A stretch of DNA of 64,000 bases from Caldilineaceae bacterium (GCA_018003515.1 JAGNDO010000004.1:1-64000), one strand, 5' to 3'. Positions 1-7,761 are shown, numbered from the stretch's first letter. Numbers and translations are program-made. The notes: a model not told the origin generated them from the sequence alone.

Positions 1-125
1 GATCTCGCTCCCGATCTCGCTCCCAATCTCGCTCCCACGCTCCGCGTGGGAGTGGTTTTCGGCGCTCTGCGCCGAGGGGCGCAGAGCGCCCGTTGGCATT
101 CCCACGCGGAGCGTGGGAACGAGAT
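1..125. repeat. Nested palindromic intergenic repeat (REP-like), copy 1
   Basis: Two hairpins are nested. The 19-bp outer arms at 33-51 and 100-118 are perfect complements and each arm is itself palindromic (CCCACGC...GCGTGGG). Inside lies a GC-rich hairpin with arms at 61-73 and 78-90. A GATCTCGCTCCC unit is repeated in front. A near-identical copy lies at 32416-32532, so this is a dispersed family. The open reading frame of the first gene runs back into it, which argues against using that frame's first ATG. Confidence 0.9.
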
Positions 126-162
126 CTGGGATCGGCAAGAAAAACTTGAAAGTGATGGGTAC

Positions 163-636
163 ATGGTAAAAGTTGGAAAACTGAGACTCCCGATCATCGG
201 CTGGCGGGAATGGGTGGGCCTGCCGGACCTGGGCATCAAAAAAATCAAGGCCAAAGTGGACACGGGTGCCCGCTCGTCTTCCCTCCACGCCTTCGACATG
301 CAAATCTTCGAGCGGGACGGGGAGAAATGGGTGCGGTTTCAGATCCATCCCATCCAGCGCAAGGACGCCAAGATCGTGGAGGCCGAGGCCAAGGTGCTGG
401 AATTTCGCTCCGTGCGCAGTTCCAGCGGCAAGGCGGCGGTGAGGCCGGTGATCCTGACCACCGTGGAACTGCTGGGCATTAGTTGGCCCATTGAACTGAC
501 CCTGGCCAGCCGGGACAAGATGGGCTTTCGCATGTTGCTGGGCCGGGAAGCCTTTCGGGGCAAATTCCTGGTGGATGCGGGCCGCTCCTACTTCGGCGGC
601 AAGCCCATACGGAAGAAGAAGTTGATCAAAAAATAG
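163..636 (+). CDS. RimB-like retropepsin-fold (ATP-dependent zinc protease family) protein
   Basis: A 157-residue protein of the Zn_protease/DUF785 type (PF05618-like), an aspartic retropepsin-like fold. The characteristic V-D-T-G-A-R-S-S segment, with the Asp-Thr-Gly triad, follows the opening I-G-W-R-E-W motif, and L-L-G-R-E-A-F lies near the end. In pseudomonads RimB of this family works with the glutamate ligase RimK, and here the next gene is RimK, so a role in processing or countering poly-glutamylation is inferred. I start at the ATG at 163 rather than at 46, because the upstream codons translate a palindromic repeat. The gene is followed by repeat-type spacer DNA, so co-transcription with rimK is likely but unproven. 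Confidence 0.8.
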   Translation: MVKVGKLRLPIIGWREWVGLPDLGIKKIKAKVDTGARSSSLHAFDMQIFERDGEKWVRFQIHPIQRKDAKIVEAEAKVLEFRSVRSSSGKAAVRPVILTTVELLGISWPIELTLASRDKMGFRMLLGREAFRGKFLVDAGRSYFGGKPIRKKKLIKK

Positions 637-736
637 ACCACAGATGACACGGATCGGACGGATCAAAACGGATCAAAGCCGAAGATTAAGAAAGATCCGT
701 TTTGATCCGTTCGATCCGTCTGATCCGTGTTCTATT
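637..736. repeat. GGATC-rich self-complementary spacer repeat (family B), copy 1
   Basis: Imperfect tandem units of the form CGGATC(A/G)AACGGATC are followed by their reverse complement (GATCCGTTTTGATCCG), giving a ~100-bp hairpin. The same family occurs at 2014-2109, 24767-24872, 30311-30418 and 50606-50704. Confidence 0.9.
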
Positions 737-786
737 TTGGAAAATTGTCTTCCCCTTTGCCACCATCTATGCCGAAAAGGAACTCG

Positions 787-2004
787 ATGAAACTCGCCAT
801 TCTCTCATGCAGCCCAAAATGTTACAGCACCCGGCGTCTTCGGGAAGCCGCCGAACAACGGGGCCACACGGTCAAAGTGCTGGACACCCTCAAGTTTGCC
901 ATCGATCTGGACCAGGGCGAGCCGGAGCTTTATTTTCGCCAAAAGCAGCTCTCCCACTATGACGCGGTGCTGCCCCGGGTCGGGGCGTCGATTACCTATT
1001 ATGGCACCGCGGTCGTGCGCCAGTTCGAGCAGATGGATGTCTTTTGCGCCAACTCGTCCGCCGGCATCACCAACTCTCGGGACAAACTGCGCAGTCTGCA
1101 AATCCTCAGCCGCCACCTGATCGGTATCCCCAAGACCACCTTTGTGCGGGACAAAAAGGATGTTCTGCCCGCCATCGAACGGGTGGGCGGCGCGCCGGTG
1201 ATCATCAAACTGCTGGAAGGCACCCAGGGCATCGGCGTGCTGTTGGCCGAGACGGTGAAATCTGCCGAGGCGATTATCGAATTGCTGCAAAGCCAAAAGC
1301 AGAACATTTTGATCCAAAAATTTGTAGCCGAGAGCAAGGGCAAGGACATCCGGGCCTTTGTCGTGGGGGACCGAGTGGTGGCGGCCATGCGGCGTACGGC
1401 CCAGGGACAGGAATTCCGCAGCAATGTGCATCGGGGCGGTGTGGCCGAGGCGGTGACTTTGAGCGAAGAATACAAGGAGACCGCGGTGCGGGCCGCCCAG
1501 ATCATGGGGCTGCGGGTGGCCGGGGTGGATCTGTTGGAGGGCAAAGATGGCCCGCTGATCATGGAGGTCAACTCCTCCCCCGGCTTGGAGGGGATTGAAG
1601 GGGCCACCCAACTGGACATCGCCGGGGCCATCATCGACTACATGGCCGCCCAGGTGGACTTCCCGGAGATCGACTTGCGCCAGCGCTTGACCGTGAGCAA
1701 GGGCTACGGCGTGGCCGAGATCTCCATCCCCGAAGGATCGGACTATGTGGGCAAGACCATCGCCGAATCGGGACTGCGGGAGAAGGATATTGTCGTCCTC
1801 ACCTTCTATCGGGGCACCACGGTGATCCCCAATCCTCGGCCCCACCGCCAACTGGCCGCCGGGGATCGGCTGCTCTGCTATGGCAAACTGGAGCTGATGC
1901 GCCACTTGATCCCATCCAAAGTGCGCCGTAGCCGCCGCCCCCGGGTGAAGGGACTGCCGGATCTGCCCGTGGCGGATGAAGTGCATCGGGACTTGGATCT
2001 GTAG
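787..2004 (+). CDS. rimK: RimK-type alpha-L-glutamate ligase with C-terminal RCK_C (TrkA-C)-like domain
   Basis: A 405-residue ATP-grasp ligase. RimK adds glutamate to the C-terminus of ribosomal protein S6 or makes poly-glutamate. Residues 1-290 follow the RimK pattern: the pre-ATP-grasp domain, I-I-K-L-L-E-G-T-Q-G-I-G-V for nucleotide binding, and I-M-E-V-N-S-S-P-G-L-E-G with the Mg-binding Glu/Asn. Residues ~302-400 are an extra domain resembling the TrkA-C/RCK_C regulatory fold (Y-V-G-K-T-I-A-E-S then G-D-R-L-L-C-Y-G). It is usually a ligand-sensing domain of transporters and is absent from Escherichia coli RimK (about 300 residues). The ATG at 787 has AAAAGGA six bases upstream. Neighbours are the RimB-like protease and an AstE/AspA-type hydrolase. 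Confidence 0.9.
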   Translation: MKLAILSCSPKCYSTRRLREAAEQRGHTVKVLDTLKFAIDLDQGEPELYFRQKQLSHYDAVLPRVGASITYYGTAVVRQFEQMDVFCANSSAGITNSRDKLRSLQILSRHLIGIPKTTFVRDKKDVLPAIERVGGAPVIIKLLEGTQGIGVLLAETVKSAEAIIELLQSQKQNILIQKFVAESKGKDIRAFVVGDRVVAAMRRTAQGQEFRSNVHRGGVAEAVTLSEEYKETAVRAAQIMGLRVAGVDLLEGKDGPLIMEVNSSPGLEGIEGATQLDIAGAIIDYMAAQVDFPEIDLRQRLTVSKGYGVAEISIPEGSDYVGKTIAESGLREKDIVVLTFYRGTTVIPNPRPHRQLAAGDRLLCYGKLELMRHLIPSKVRRSRRPRVKGLPDLPVADEVHRDLDL

Positions 2005-2013
2005 AAGTCTGAT

Positions 2014-2109
2014 AAAAATAGAACACGGATTGAACGGATAAAACGGATTTTTACTGATTTAAGAAATCCGTTTTTGATCCGTCGCATCCGTCCAATCCGT
2101 GTTCTATTT
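2014..2109. repeat. GGATC-rich spacer repeat (family B), copy 2
   Basis: Same architecture as the copy at 637: AATAGAACACGGATTGAACG on the left and its inverted counterpart ending CCGTGTTCTATTTG on the right, around a short AT-rich centre. Confidence 0.9.
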
Positions 2110-2169
2110 GTTTATGGCCCCCGCGCCTTTGCGGTGAATCGAAACCTGACAGAATTTGAAACGAGAACT

Positions 2170-3261
2170 ATGAGCGAACCCCGCAAACGCAAACCGATCG
2201 ACGAATGGTTTGGCCAAGAGATCGCCCCCGGCGAGTCCCGCAACGTGGAACTGGCCATGAGCGAGAGCTATAGCGGCATGACCGTGCAGATCCCGATCCA
2301 CATCCGCCGGGCTGTGGAGCCGGGACCGGTGGTCTTTGTGACGGCGGCCCTGCACGGAGATGAAATCAACGGGACCGGGGCCATCCGCCGGCTGATCGGG
2401 GACGCGGACTTTGCCCTGTTGCGGGGCTCGGTCATGTTGATTCCCGTTCTCAACTTACCCGCCTTTGACCGCCACTCTCGCTATCTGCCCGACCGCCGGG
2501 ATCTCAACCGATCCTTTCCCGGCTCGGCCAACGGCAGCCTGGCCAGCCGCATGGCCCATGTGATCTTTGACGAAATTGTCTCCCGGTGTGATTATGGCAT
2601 CGATTTGCACACCGCCGCGGTACGGCGCATCAACTACCCCAACGTGCGGGGGGACATGGCCAACCCGGTCGTGCGCCGTCTGGCCGAATCCTTTGGCTCC
2701 GAGTTTATCATGAACGGCAAAGGCCCGGCGGGGGGGCTGCGGCGAGAATCCGTGGCCGCTGGCTGCCCCACCGTCATCATGGAGGGGGGCGAGGTGTGGA
2801 AGGTGGAGCCGGGGGTGGTGGAGGCGGCCACCCGGGGCGTCAAGAATGTGCTGCGGGGGCTGGAGATGTTGGATAGCCCGGCCCAGCGCCCGGCCTATCA
2901 GGTGATCATCGAGAAATCCACCTGGATTCGGGCCGACAAGGGCGGCTTTCTCAAGTTTCACATCAAGCCCGGCGACCTGATCGAGAAGGGCCAACCCCTG
3001 GCCACCAACACCACCCTGCTGGGGGACGAGCGCAGCGTTCTGCGTGCCCCCTTTGACGCCGTGGTGATCGGCATGACCAGCCTGCCCGCCATCAGCCCCG
3101 GCGAACCGGTCTGCAACCTGGGCAAGCTGCCCGTCGGCACCCTGCCCGGGGATCTGCGCCGTCTGCGAGCAGAAAAGGACGACCTGGGCCAGCGCCTGTC
3201 CGCGGAAATTGGGGCAAACGTGCTGGTGGTGGATGCGTCCGCGCAAGCCAGCGCAGGTTGA
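2170..3261 (+). CDS. Succinylglutamate desuccinylase/aspartoacylase (AstE/AspA) family zinc hydrolase
   Basis: A 363-residue protein of the M14-like AstE/AspA family, which removes acyl groups from N-acyl amino acids. The zinc site is visible as H-G-D-E-I-N-G (His and Glu ligands) and, later, G-I-D-L-H-T (His ligand); D-R-R-D-L-N-R is the substrate-binding Asn-Arg region. The C-terminal third forms a beta-rich domain. I start at MSEPRKRK (2170). The frame extends upstream into repeat DNA without a better start. Its place after rimK suggests action on glutamate-tagged or N-acyl-glutamate substrates, which is inference. It is followed within 7 bp by the NUDIX gene, so the two are probably co-transcribed. 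Confidence 0.85.
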   Translation: MSEPRKRKPIDEWFGQEIAPGESRNVELAMSESYSGMTVQIPIHIRRAVEPGPVVFVTAALHGDEINGTGAIRRLIGDADFALLRGSVMLIPVLNLPAFDRHSRYLPDRRDLNRSFPGSANGSLASRMAHVIFDEIVSRCDYGIDLHTAAVRRINYPNVRGDMANPVVRRLAESFGSEFIMNGKGPAGGLRRESVAAGCPTVIMEGGEVWKVEPGVVEAATRGVKNVLRGLEMLDSPAQRPAYQVIIEKSTWIRADKGGFLKFHIKPGDLIEKGQPLATNTTLLGDERSVLRAPFDAVVIGMTSLPAISPGEPVCNLGKLPVGTLPGDLRRLRAEKDDLGQRLSAEIGANVLVVDASAQASAG

Positions 3262-3268
3262 GGTGACG

Positions 3269-3877
3269 ATGGACATCTTCCCGCTGGTGGACGAACTCCA
3301 AACCCTGGCCCGCAACGGCCTGGCCTTCGCCTCGGATCCCTATGACCGGGAACGCTACGAGCGGCTGTTGACCCTGGCCACCCAGAGCTACGCCGACCTG
3401 CTGGACGCCCCGGCGCAGTCCATCCGCCCCCGCTTTGTGCAGGAATTGGGCTACATCACCCCCAAAGTCGGGGCGGACGCCGCCATCTTCAACGAAGACG
3501 GCCACATCCTCTTGATGGAGCGGGCCGACGGCAGCGGCTGGTGTCTGCCCTGCGGCTGGGTGGAACCGAACGAAAAACCCAGCCAAGCCGTGGTCCGGGA
3601 GGTGTGGGAGGAGACGGGGCTGACGGTCGAAGTGCAGGGATTGGTCGGTCACTTCACCCGGCTACCCAGCGCCGTGACCGGTCCCCACACGATGATCGCC
3701 ATCGTCTTTCTGTGCGCGGTGACCGGGGGCGAGTTGACTCTCTCCCACGAAGGGCTGGCCCTGGCCTACCGGACCATCGACGACGTGCAACATTGGCACG
3801 CCACCCACGAGCGCTACGCCCGGTCCGCCTGGGGGATGTGGAAGGCGGGGGGTGTGGGGGATGTGGTGTGGGATTGA
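3269..3877 (+). CDS. NUDIX hydrolase with N-terminal Nudix_hydro (PF12535-like) helical domain
   Basis: A 202-residue protein. Residues ~5-60 (D-E-L-Q-T-L-A-R-N-G-L-A-F) match the N-terminal domain common in ADP-ribose pyrophosphatases of the YjhB/YmfB type. The Nudix box is complete, running from C-G-W-V-E-P to R-E-V-W-E-E-T-G-L, with both catalytic Glu residues. Likely substrates are nucleotide-sugar or ADP-ribose diphosphates. The start at 3269 follows an AGGTGACG ribosome-binding region that overlaps the preceding stop. Its last 133 bp recur twice downstream (6851-6983 and 7633-7761), which makes this gene end the boundary of the adjoining island. Confidence 0.92.
   Translation: MDIFPLVDELQTLARNGLAFASDPYDRERYERLLTLATQSYADLLDAPAQSIRPRFVQELGYITPKVGADAAIFNEDGHILLMERADGSGWCLPCGWVEPNEKPSQAVVREVWEETGLTVEVQGLVGHFTRLPSAVTGPHTMIAIVFLCAVTGGELTLSHEGLALAYRTIDDVQHWHATHERYARSAWGMWKAGGVGDVVWD
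3745..3877 (+). repeat. NUDIX gene 3' end, copy 1 (in the intact gene)
   Basis: Reference copy of a direct repeat that ends precisely at the NUDIX TGA. Copy 2 (6851-6983) differs at about 7 of 133 positions and copy 3 (7633-7761) at about 6 of 129. Sequence diverges immediately after the stop in all three. Confidence 0.95.
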
Positions 3878-3916
3878 ACGAATTGCGAAGCAACGAGTGA
3901 GTGAAAGGGGCAAACG

Positions 3917-4078
3917 TTGGCACAAGAATTCAAGGTGATTATTGAGAAGGACGAGGATGACTATTATGTGGCCCCCGTCCCTGTGCTGCGGGGATGCCAC
4001 ACCCAGGCCAGATCATTGGATGTGCTCATGAAGCGGATTCGGGAAACGATTGAGTTGTGCCTTGAAGTCGCCTGTTAA
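3917..4078 (+). CDS. Orphan HicB-like antitoxin (UPF0150 type)
   Basis: A small frame of 53 residues with a TTG start preceded by AAAGGGG. It reads MAQEFKVIIEKDEDDYYV, then P-V-L-R-G-C-H-T-Q-A-R-S-L-D and R-I-R-E-T-I-E-L-C-L-E. This is the usual HicB N-terminal domain pattern: a beta strand, acidic turn, Gly-Cys-His-Thr-Gln, then a helix. No HicA (double-stranded RNA-binding toxin) frame is next to it and the DNA-binding C-terminal domain of long HicB proteins is absent. It lies 39 bp after the NUDIX stop and is the first gene of the island. It could serve as a solitary antitoxin or be a leftover of a toxin pair. Confidence 0.75.
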   Translation: MAQEFKVIIEKDEDDYYVAPVPVLRGCHTQARSLDVLMKRIRETIELCLEVAC

Positions 4079-4146
4079 GATGCAAGGGTTGGATAGGGAA
4101 TTGACAGCGTCATGTTTGGCATAAAGTCACAAACACGGAAGTTGGA

Positions 4147-4974
4147 ATGATGATCAAATCGGAATTCGAGACTGCACTCAAAGCATTTACGGGTGGCTTG
4201 ACTGGCTATGTCAGCACCACAGATGGTCAGTGGACCGTAAAGGGATTTATCGACGTTTTTCGGAATGTCTATACGATTTCATCGGACACAAAGATTGTTT
4301 CAAAGATCCTGGAGATTCACCTCTTTCCTAGAATTCTCTCCTTTGCGGAAGAAGAGGGGTTTGCCGTGGTTCTTGCCGACCATCAGAACTATTACCCCGA
4401 TATCTCTCTCGTTTCAAAAGAGGATGAGTCGATTAGATTTGCAGTTGATTTCAAGACCACCTATCGGAATCCCACAAAACCGTGGCTATGTAACGGCTTC
4501 ACTTTGGGATCCCACGGCAAATACTTTGAAGATCGGCAGAGTACGAAAAATATCCAGTTTCCATACGGGACTTATTCAGGCCATTTTTGCTTGGGGATTA
4601 TTTATGATCGAGTAGCGGGTGCGACCATTGACGAGACGCAGGCATATCCGCTGGATGAACTTCACTCAATTATCTCCGTTATCTCGGACATTCAGTTCTT
4701 TGTTGCAGAGAAATGGAAGATTGCTGGGGATAAAGGAGGGTCGGGCAATACGGCGAACATTGGAAGTATTCAGCGAATTGACGATATTCTTGCCGGGAAT
4801 GGCATGTTCGCAAATCTTGGAGAGGGGTGGTTTGACGACTATTGGATGAATTTTGGGAAGATCACGGTCGTAGCTCCCTCTGGTCATACGCAGAAGATTA
4901 GATCTCTTGAGGACTTTGTGGCGTATCGTGGGGGTGACAGTTCTCTCATCGTTCCGAGAAATAATCTTTTATGA
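4147..4974 (+). CDS. EcoRV-family type II restriction endonuclease
   Basis: A 275-residue homologue of R.EcoRV (blunt cutter, GATATC). The catalytic triad is visible: Asp85 in N-Y-Y-P-D-I-S-L, then Asp101 and Lys103 in A-V-D-F-K-T-T-Y, equivalent to EcoRV D74, D90 and K92. [11 protein letters not shown] near residue 200 corresponds to EcoRV G-S-G-N-T-T-N-I-G-S-I, and the T-K-N-I-(V/Q)-(Y/F)-P segment is also shared. The length is close to that of EcoRV (245). The gene overlaps the methylase by 4 bp (ATGA), as is usual for tightly coupled restriction-modification pairs. GATATC specificity is an inference from homology. Base composition is more AT-rich than in the flanking core genes. Confidence 0.93.
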   Translation: MMIKSEFETALKAFTGGLTGYVSTTDGQWTVKGFIDVFRNVYTISSDTKIVSKILEIHLFPRILSFAEEEGFAVVLADHQNYYPDISLVSKEDESIRFAVDFKTTYRNPTKPWLCNGFTLGSHGKYFEDRQSTKNIQFPYGTYSGHFCLGIIYDRVAGATIDETQAYPLDELHSIISVISDIQFFVAEKWKIAGDKGGSGNTANIGSIQRIDDILAGNGMFANLGEGWFDDYWMNFGKITVVAPSGHTQKIRSLEDFVAYRGGDSSLIVPRNNLL

Positions 4975-5906
4975 GTGTCAACAGAATAATCGTTCCGCCA
5001 ATTAAGTGTCAAGGCATAAAAACCAAGCTGGTTCCCTGGATAAAGGCGATTCTGCCATCGGATTTTGAAGGTCGTTGGGTAGAGCCGTTCATGGGATCAG
5101 GTGTAGTCGCCTTTAATGTGAGGCCACGCCGGGCTTTGTTAGCAGACTCAAATCCGCACCTCATCAATTTTTACATGGCCGTGTCCAATGGTGAAATCAA
5201 CGCAAATTCCACCAGGCTGTTTCTGGAACGGGAAGGTGCCGAATTGCTACGCTCAGAAGGCGAACACTATTATGCTGTTCGAGAGAGATTTAACCAGGGT
5301 GGCAATCCTTTGGATTTTCTCTTCTTGAACCGATCATGCTTCAATGGCATGATCCGTTTCAATCGAAAGGGCGGGTTCAACGTTCCGTTTTGCCGCAAGC
5401 CAAATCGATTTGCCCCGGCATATGTGACAAAAATTTGTAATCAGGTGCAAGCCATAACGGATTCGTGTGCATTGGGCGATTATGAGTTTCGATGTCAGGA
5501 TTACACCAAGACCATTGCAGAAGCAGAAAGTGGCGATGTTCTCTATTGCGACCCACCTTATATTGGCCGACATGTGGATTACTACAATGGCTGGGATGAG
5601 ACGCATGAAGAGAAATTGGCGAAAGCGCTGTCCGAAACGAGCGCAAGGTTTATCCTATCCACCTGGCACAGCAACGAATACCGGTCAAATCAGTTTATCG
5701 AGACTATGTGGGCGGGATACGACATGCTGACGCGAGAACATTTTTACCACGTAGGGGCCAAGGAGGAGAACCGAAATCCAATGCTTGAAGCGCTGATCAC
5801 GAACTTTGGCGCTGTTTACGAGGAAAAGAAACCAGCCCCGAGGGTAGAGCAGTTGAGGCTTCTTGAAGGTGAAGCTGAGTACAGCCTCAAGACCAGCGCA
5901 ACTTAG
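4971..5906 (+). CDS. D12-class adenine-N6 DNA methyltransferase (M.EcoRV/Dam type)
   Basis: A 311-residue class-alpha m6A methyltransferase, the partner of the EcoRV-like nuclease. The AdoMet motif is V-E-P-F-M-G-S-G (residues 37-44) and the catalytic D-P-P-Y is at 194-197. [13 protein letters not shown] is typical of the D12/Dam family. It should protect GATATC. The 3' end is odd: after [11 protein letters not shown] the frame runs out of phase through a ~60-bp stretch that, in another frame, encodes the C-terminal tail of the methylase at 8462-9994, so the native C-terminus appears to have been overwritten by recombination. Confidence 0.93.
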   Translation: MSVNRIIVPPIKCQGIKTKLVPWIKAILPSDFEGRWVEPFMGSGVVAFNVRPRRALLADSNPHLINFYMAVSNGEINANSTRLFLEREGAELLRSEGEHYYAVRERFNQGGNPLDFLFLNRSCFNGMIRFNRKGGFNVPFCRKPNRFAPAYVTKICNQVQAITDSCALGDYEFRCQDYTKTIAEAESGDVLYCDPPYIGRHVDYYNGWDETHEEKLAKALSETSARFILSTWHSNEYRSNQFIETMWAGYDMLTREHFYHVGAKEENRNPMLEALITNFGAVYEEKKPAPRVEQLRLLEGEAEYSLKTSAT

Positions 5907-5945
5907 GTTGCTTGAGGAGCGGGTGGTTTATGGGGTGTGATGGGT
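5884..5945 (+). repeat. Out-of-frame copy of a methylase gene 3' tail
   Basis: Bases 5899-5945 match 9953-9999 at 44 of 47 positions, with weaker similarity upstream to 5884. In the shifted frame this encodes [13 protein letters not shown]-stop, against Q-L-S-L-L-E-E-R-A-V-Y-G-V-stop at the end of the 8462-9994 methylase. It lies across and beyond the stop of the EcoRV-type methylase. Confidence 0.9.
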
Positions 5946-6123
5946 GGGCGGTGTTTTTTTTGGGGGGGGGCGTCATCGTCCCGCTCAAATCACGGACATC
6001 CAAGGCATTTCAACCAGGGAAATACGTTTTGTGGTTGTCGCATGTTAAAATCTCCTTGGAAACGATCTTTTTTCAGGTTGTCGGGGAATAGCGCTGCCGT
6101 ATCAGACAGTAACGGAGGACGAA
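5946..6123. other. Spacer upstream of the TumE-type toxin pair
   Basis: About 180 bp without a gene. It begins with G- and T-homopolymer runs after the methylase tail copy and ends in AACGGAGGACGAA, a strong ribosome-binding site for the gene at 6124. No clear promoter hexamers were seen. Confidence 0.5.
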
Positions 6124-6393
6124 ATGGAAACATATGAACTGGTTGTCGAAATGAAACTGCTGGAACGACGCCTCACCCTCTACGAAGAAAAGTATGGTGT
6201 CCTAAGCGAAGACTTCTATCAGGCTCTCATGTCCGGCAAATTGGAACAATACGATGAATTCGATGAGACGCGCAGCGATTTTTCACGCTGGAAAGGCATT
6301 TATGAAACCTGGCGACGGCGGAAGTTGAAATATGACGGTCAACTCAAAGTTCACGACGTCAGTTCATCATTAAGATTTCAACCTGCGTACTAA
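6124..6393 (+). CDS. Small charged helical protein, putative antitoxin of a TumE-type toxin pair
   Basis: 89 residues, highly charged and predicted helical ([23 protein letters not shown] then [11 protein letters not shown]). Small proteins of this look commonly precede DUF6516/TumE genes, and the stop codon overlaps the next start by one base (TAATG). GGAGGA lies 7 bases before the ATG. The antitoxin role is inferred from position, size and coupling. It is not the helix-turn-helix TumA type, so the pair would be a variant. Confidence 0.65.
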   Translation: METYELVVEMKLLERRLTLYEEKYGVLSEDFYQALMSGKLEQYDEFDETRSDFSRWKGIYETWRRRKLKYDGQLKVHDVSSSLRFQPAY

Positions 6394-6827
6394 TGGTCAT
6401 CAATCCACTGCATTCGGTATCTACATATAGCCAGTTTGTGACCGCGCTATTGGCTCGAACCACTGTGGAACGCTCCACCGTCACTGTTTGGTCTGCGAGT
6501 CCGTACAGCGGTATAGCGGAGGGCGAAGTCCTGTTTCGGCATGGGTTTCGACTGCGCTTGCGGGAAGAGCTCGATTTTGATGAGGCCCTGATCTCCGCAT
6601 ACGGCTATGAGGTGTACCGTGGACATGAGAAACTCTATTGGTATGACGACTTTCCGCATCCCCATATTCCGGCGTTAGCGTCAACGCATCCTCACCACAA
6701 ACACGTGCCACCTAATATCAAGCGCAACAGGATCCCAGCACCCGGCTTCAGCTTTGATTATCCCAACTTGCCATTATTGGTCGCTGAAATCGAGATATTG
6801 CTTGCGCAAGCGGATAACGATGGATAA
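6393..6827 (+). CDS. TumE-family (DUF6516-like) toxin
   Basis: 144 residues. The distinctive part is the C-terminal half: [11 protein letters not shown], then [13 protein letters not shown] and [13 protein letters not shown], which resembles the His-rich conserved core of the TumE/DUF6516 toxin family. It is translationally coupled to the preceding charged helical protein. It ends 24 bp before the second copy of the NUDIX gene end, so it is the last gene of the first island cassette. The mechanism of the family is not something I can read from sequence. Confidence 0.75.
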   Translation: MVINPLHSVSTYSQFVTALLARTTVERSTVTVWSASPYSGIAEGEVLFRHGFRLRLREELDFDEALISAYGYEVYRGHEKLYWYDDFPHPHIPALASTHPHHKHVPPNIKRNRIPAPGFSFDYPNLPLLVAEIEILLAQADNDG

Positions 6828-6850
6828 CGATCCTGTCACCAAACCTAGCA

Positions 6851-6983
6851 CCACGAAGGGCTGGCCCTGGCCTACCGGGCCATCGACGACGTGCAGCATT
6901 GGCACGCCACCCACGAATACTACGCCCGGTCCGCATGGGCGATGTGGAAGGCGGGGGGTGTGGGGGATGTGGTGTGGGATTGA
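6851..6983 (+). pseudogene. NUDIX gene 3' fragment, copy 2
   Basis: A 133-bp fragment encoding the last 43 residues of the NUDIX hydrolase and its stop, without a start. Relative to copy 1, about 7 bases differ and the protein changes by a few residues (T to A, ER to EY, G to A). It lies between the TumE pair and the nucleotidyltransferase pair. Confidence 0.95.
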
Positions 6984-7023
6984 GAGTGTGTTTGTGTCTT
7001 GTGCGAAGAGGAGGGATGAGAGA

Positions 7024-7230
7024 ATGGCTTTACAGGTAGCTGTATCACACGATTTTGAGGAGGAGACATTCGAAGCGAAAGCTCGTTGGTTTCAATCCTT
7101 GTCCTTGACCGAGCGCATGGACGTACTCTGCATGTTCACCGATATGGTTGTAGGTGTCAACCCCAAGATCATGGAGCAGAAAGATGCTAAACCAGTTGCA
7201 GGGCGTGTTCTCGTCCTTTCACGACCATGA
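7024..7230 (+). CDS. Small antitoxin-like partner of the nucleotidyltransferase
   Basis: 68 residues, M-A-L-Q-V-A-V-S-H-D-F-E-E then S-L-T-E-R-M-D-V-L-C-M-F-T-D-M-V and N-P-K-I-M-E-Q-K-D-A-K-P, ending R-V-L-V-L-S-R-P. Short proteins with an N-P-x-I-x-E-(Q/K)-K tail often overlap the start of AbiEii/DUF6036-type nucleotidyltransferase genes. Here the two frames overlap by 47 bp. An antitoxin or regulatory role is inferred. The gene lies just after NUDIX fragment 2 and has GAGGGATGAGAGA upstream as a ribosome-binding region. Confidence 0.65.
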   Translation: MALQVAVSHDFEEETFEAKARWFQSLSLTERMDVLCMFTDMVVGVNPKIMEQKDAKPVAGRVLVLSRP

Positions 7231-7633
7231 CGTCCGATATGTGATCATCGGTGGAATCGCCGCAATTTTGTACGGTGTTCCACGCGCTACGTTTGATCTC
7301 GACATTTTGATCGAAGCCACGCCTGAAAACGCACAGCGATTGCTTGATGCGTTGCTCGATGCCGGACTGGGTACAGCCAGTTTGACGACCGTGGAAGCGC
7401 TTCTTGCCCATGAGATCACGATTTTTCGGGACAAAGTGCGGATCGATGTCCAGACCTCTACCCCAGGTCTTGAATTCGACGATGCCTGGGCGAAGAAGGA
7501 GGAAATGGAGTACGCCGGTCAGGTTTTTTACGTGGCCTCTCGGCAAGATATCATCGCATCTAAGCGTGCGGCAGGCCGTACGCGTGATTTGGAGGACGTT
7601 CGATTGCTTGAACTTGGGGATGAAGAGGAATAG
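7184..7633 (+). CDS. Nucleotidyltransferase (DUF6036/AbiEii-like toxin family)
   Basis: 149 residues from the ATG at 7184. The N-terminal Y-V-I-I-G-G-I-A-A-I-L-Y-G, R-A-T-F-D-L-D-I-L-I segment has the minimal nucleotidyltransferase signature, GG followed by D-x-D, and a third acidic residue is visible in V-R-I-D-V-Q. Members of this family act as toxins that transfer nucleotides to RNA or protein targets. The upstream overlapping small protein would be the antitoxin. The stop codon abuts the third NUDIX gene-end copy to the base (TAG at 7631-7633), so this gene's end and the recombination point coincide. Confidence 0.8.
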   Translation: MLNQLQGVFSSFHDHDVRYVIIGGIAAILYGVPRATFDLDILIEATPENAQRLLDALLDAGLGTASLTTVEALLAHEITIFRDKVRIDVQTSTPGLEFDDAWAKKEEMEYAGQVFYVASRQDIIASKRAAGRTRDLEDVRLLELGDEEE

Positions 7634-7761
7634 AAGAGCTGGCCCTGGCCTATCGGTCCATTGACGACGTGCAGCATTGGCACGCCACCCACGAACGCTA
7701 CGCCCGGTCCGCCTGGGGGATGTGGAAGGCGGGGGGTGTGGGGGATGTGGTGTGGGATTGA
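7633..7761 (+). pseudogene. NUDIX gene 3' fragment, copy 3
   Basis: A 129-bp fragment whose frame would encode ...E-E-L-A-L-A-Y-R-S-I-D-D-V-Q-H-W-H-A-T-H-E and the NUDIX stop. Differences from copy 1 are mainly at third codon positions, suggesting descent from a functional NUDIX allele rather than decay in place. Confidence 0.95.

Noticed and set aside
805-1986. 393-codon open frame on the minus strand
   Set aside because: It is antisense to rimK, Gly/His-rich in the way GC-rich shadow frames are, and has no family look. The same holds for other long antisense frames over his, pur, guaB, lspA and permease genes.
5937-6137. 66-codon frame in the spacer after the EcoRV-type methylase
   Set aside because: It starts in a G/T homopolymer stretch and overlaps the ribosome-binding site of the next gene.
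6754-7230. 158-codon frame across NUDIX fragment 2
   Set aside because: The first part reads the NUDIX fragment out of frame. Only the part from the ATG at 7024 is supported as a gene.
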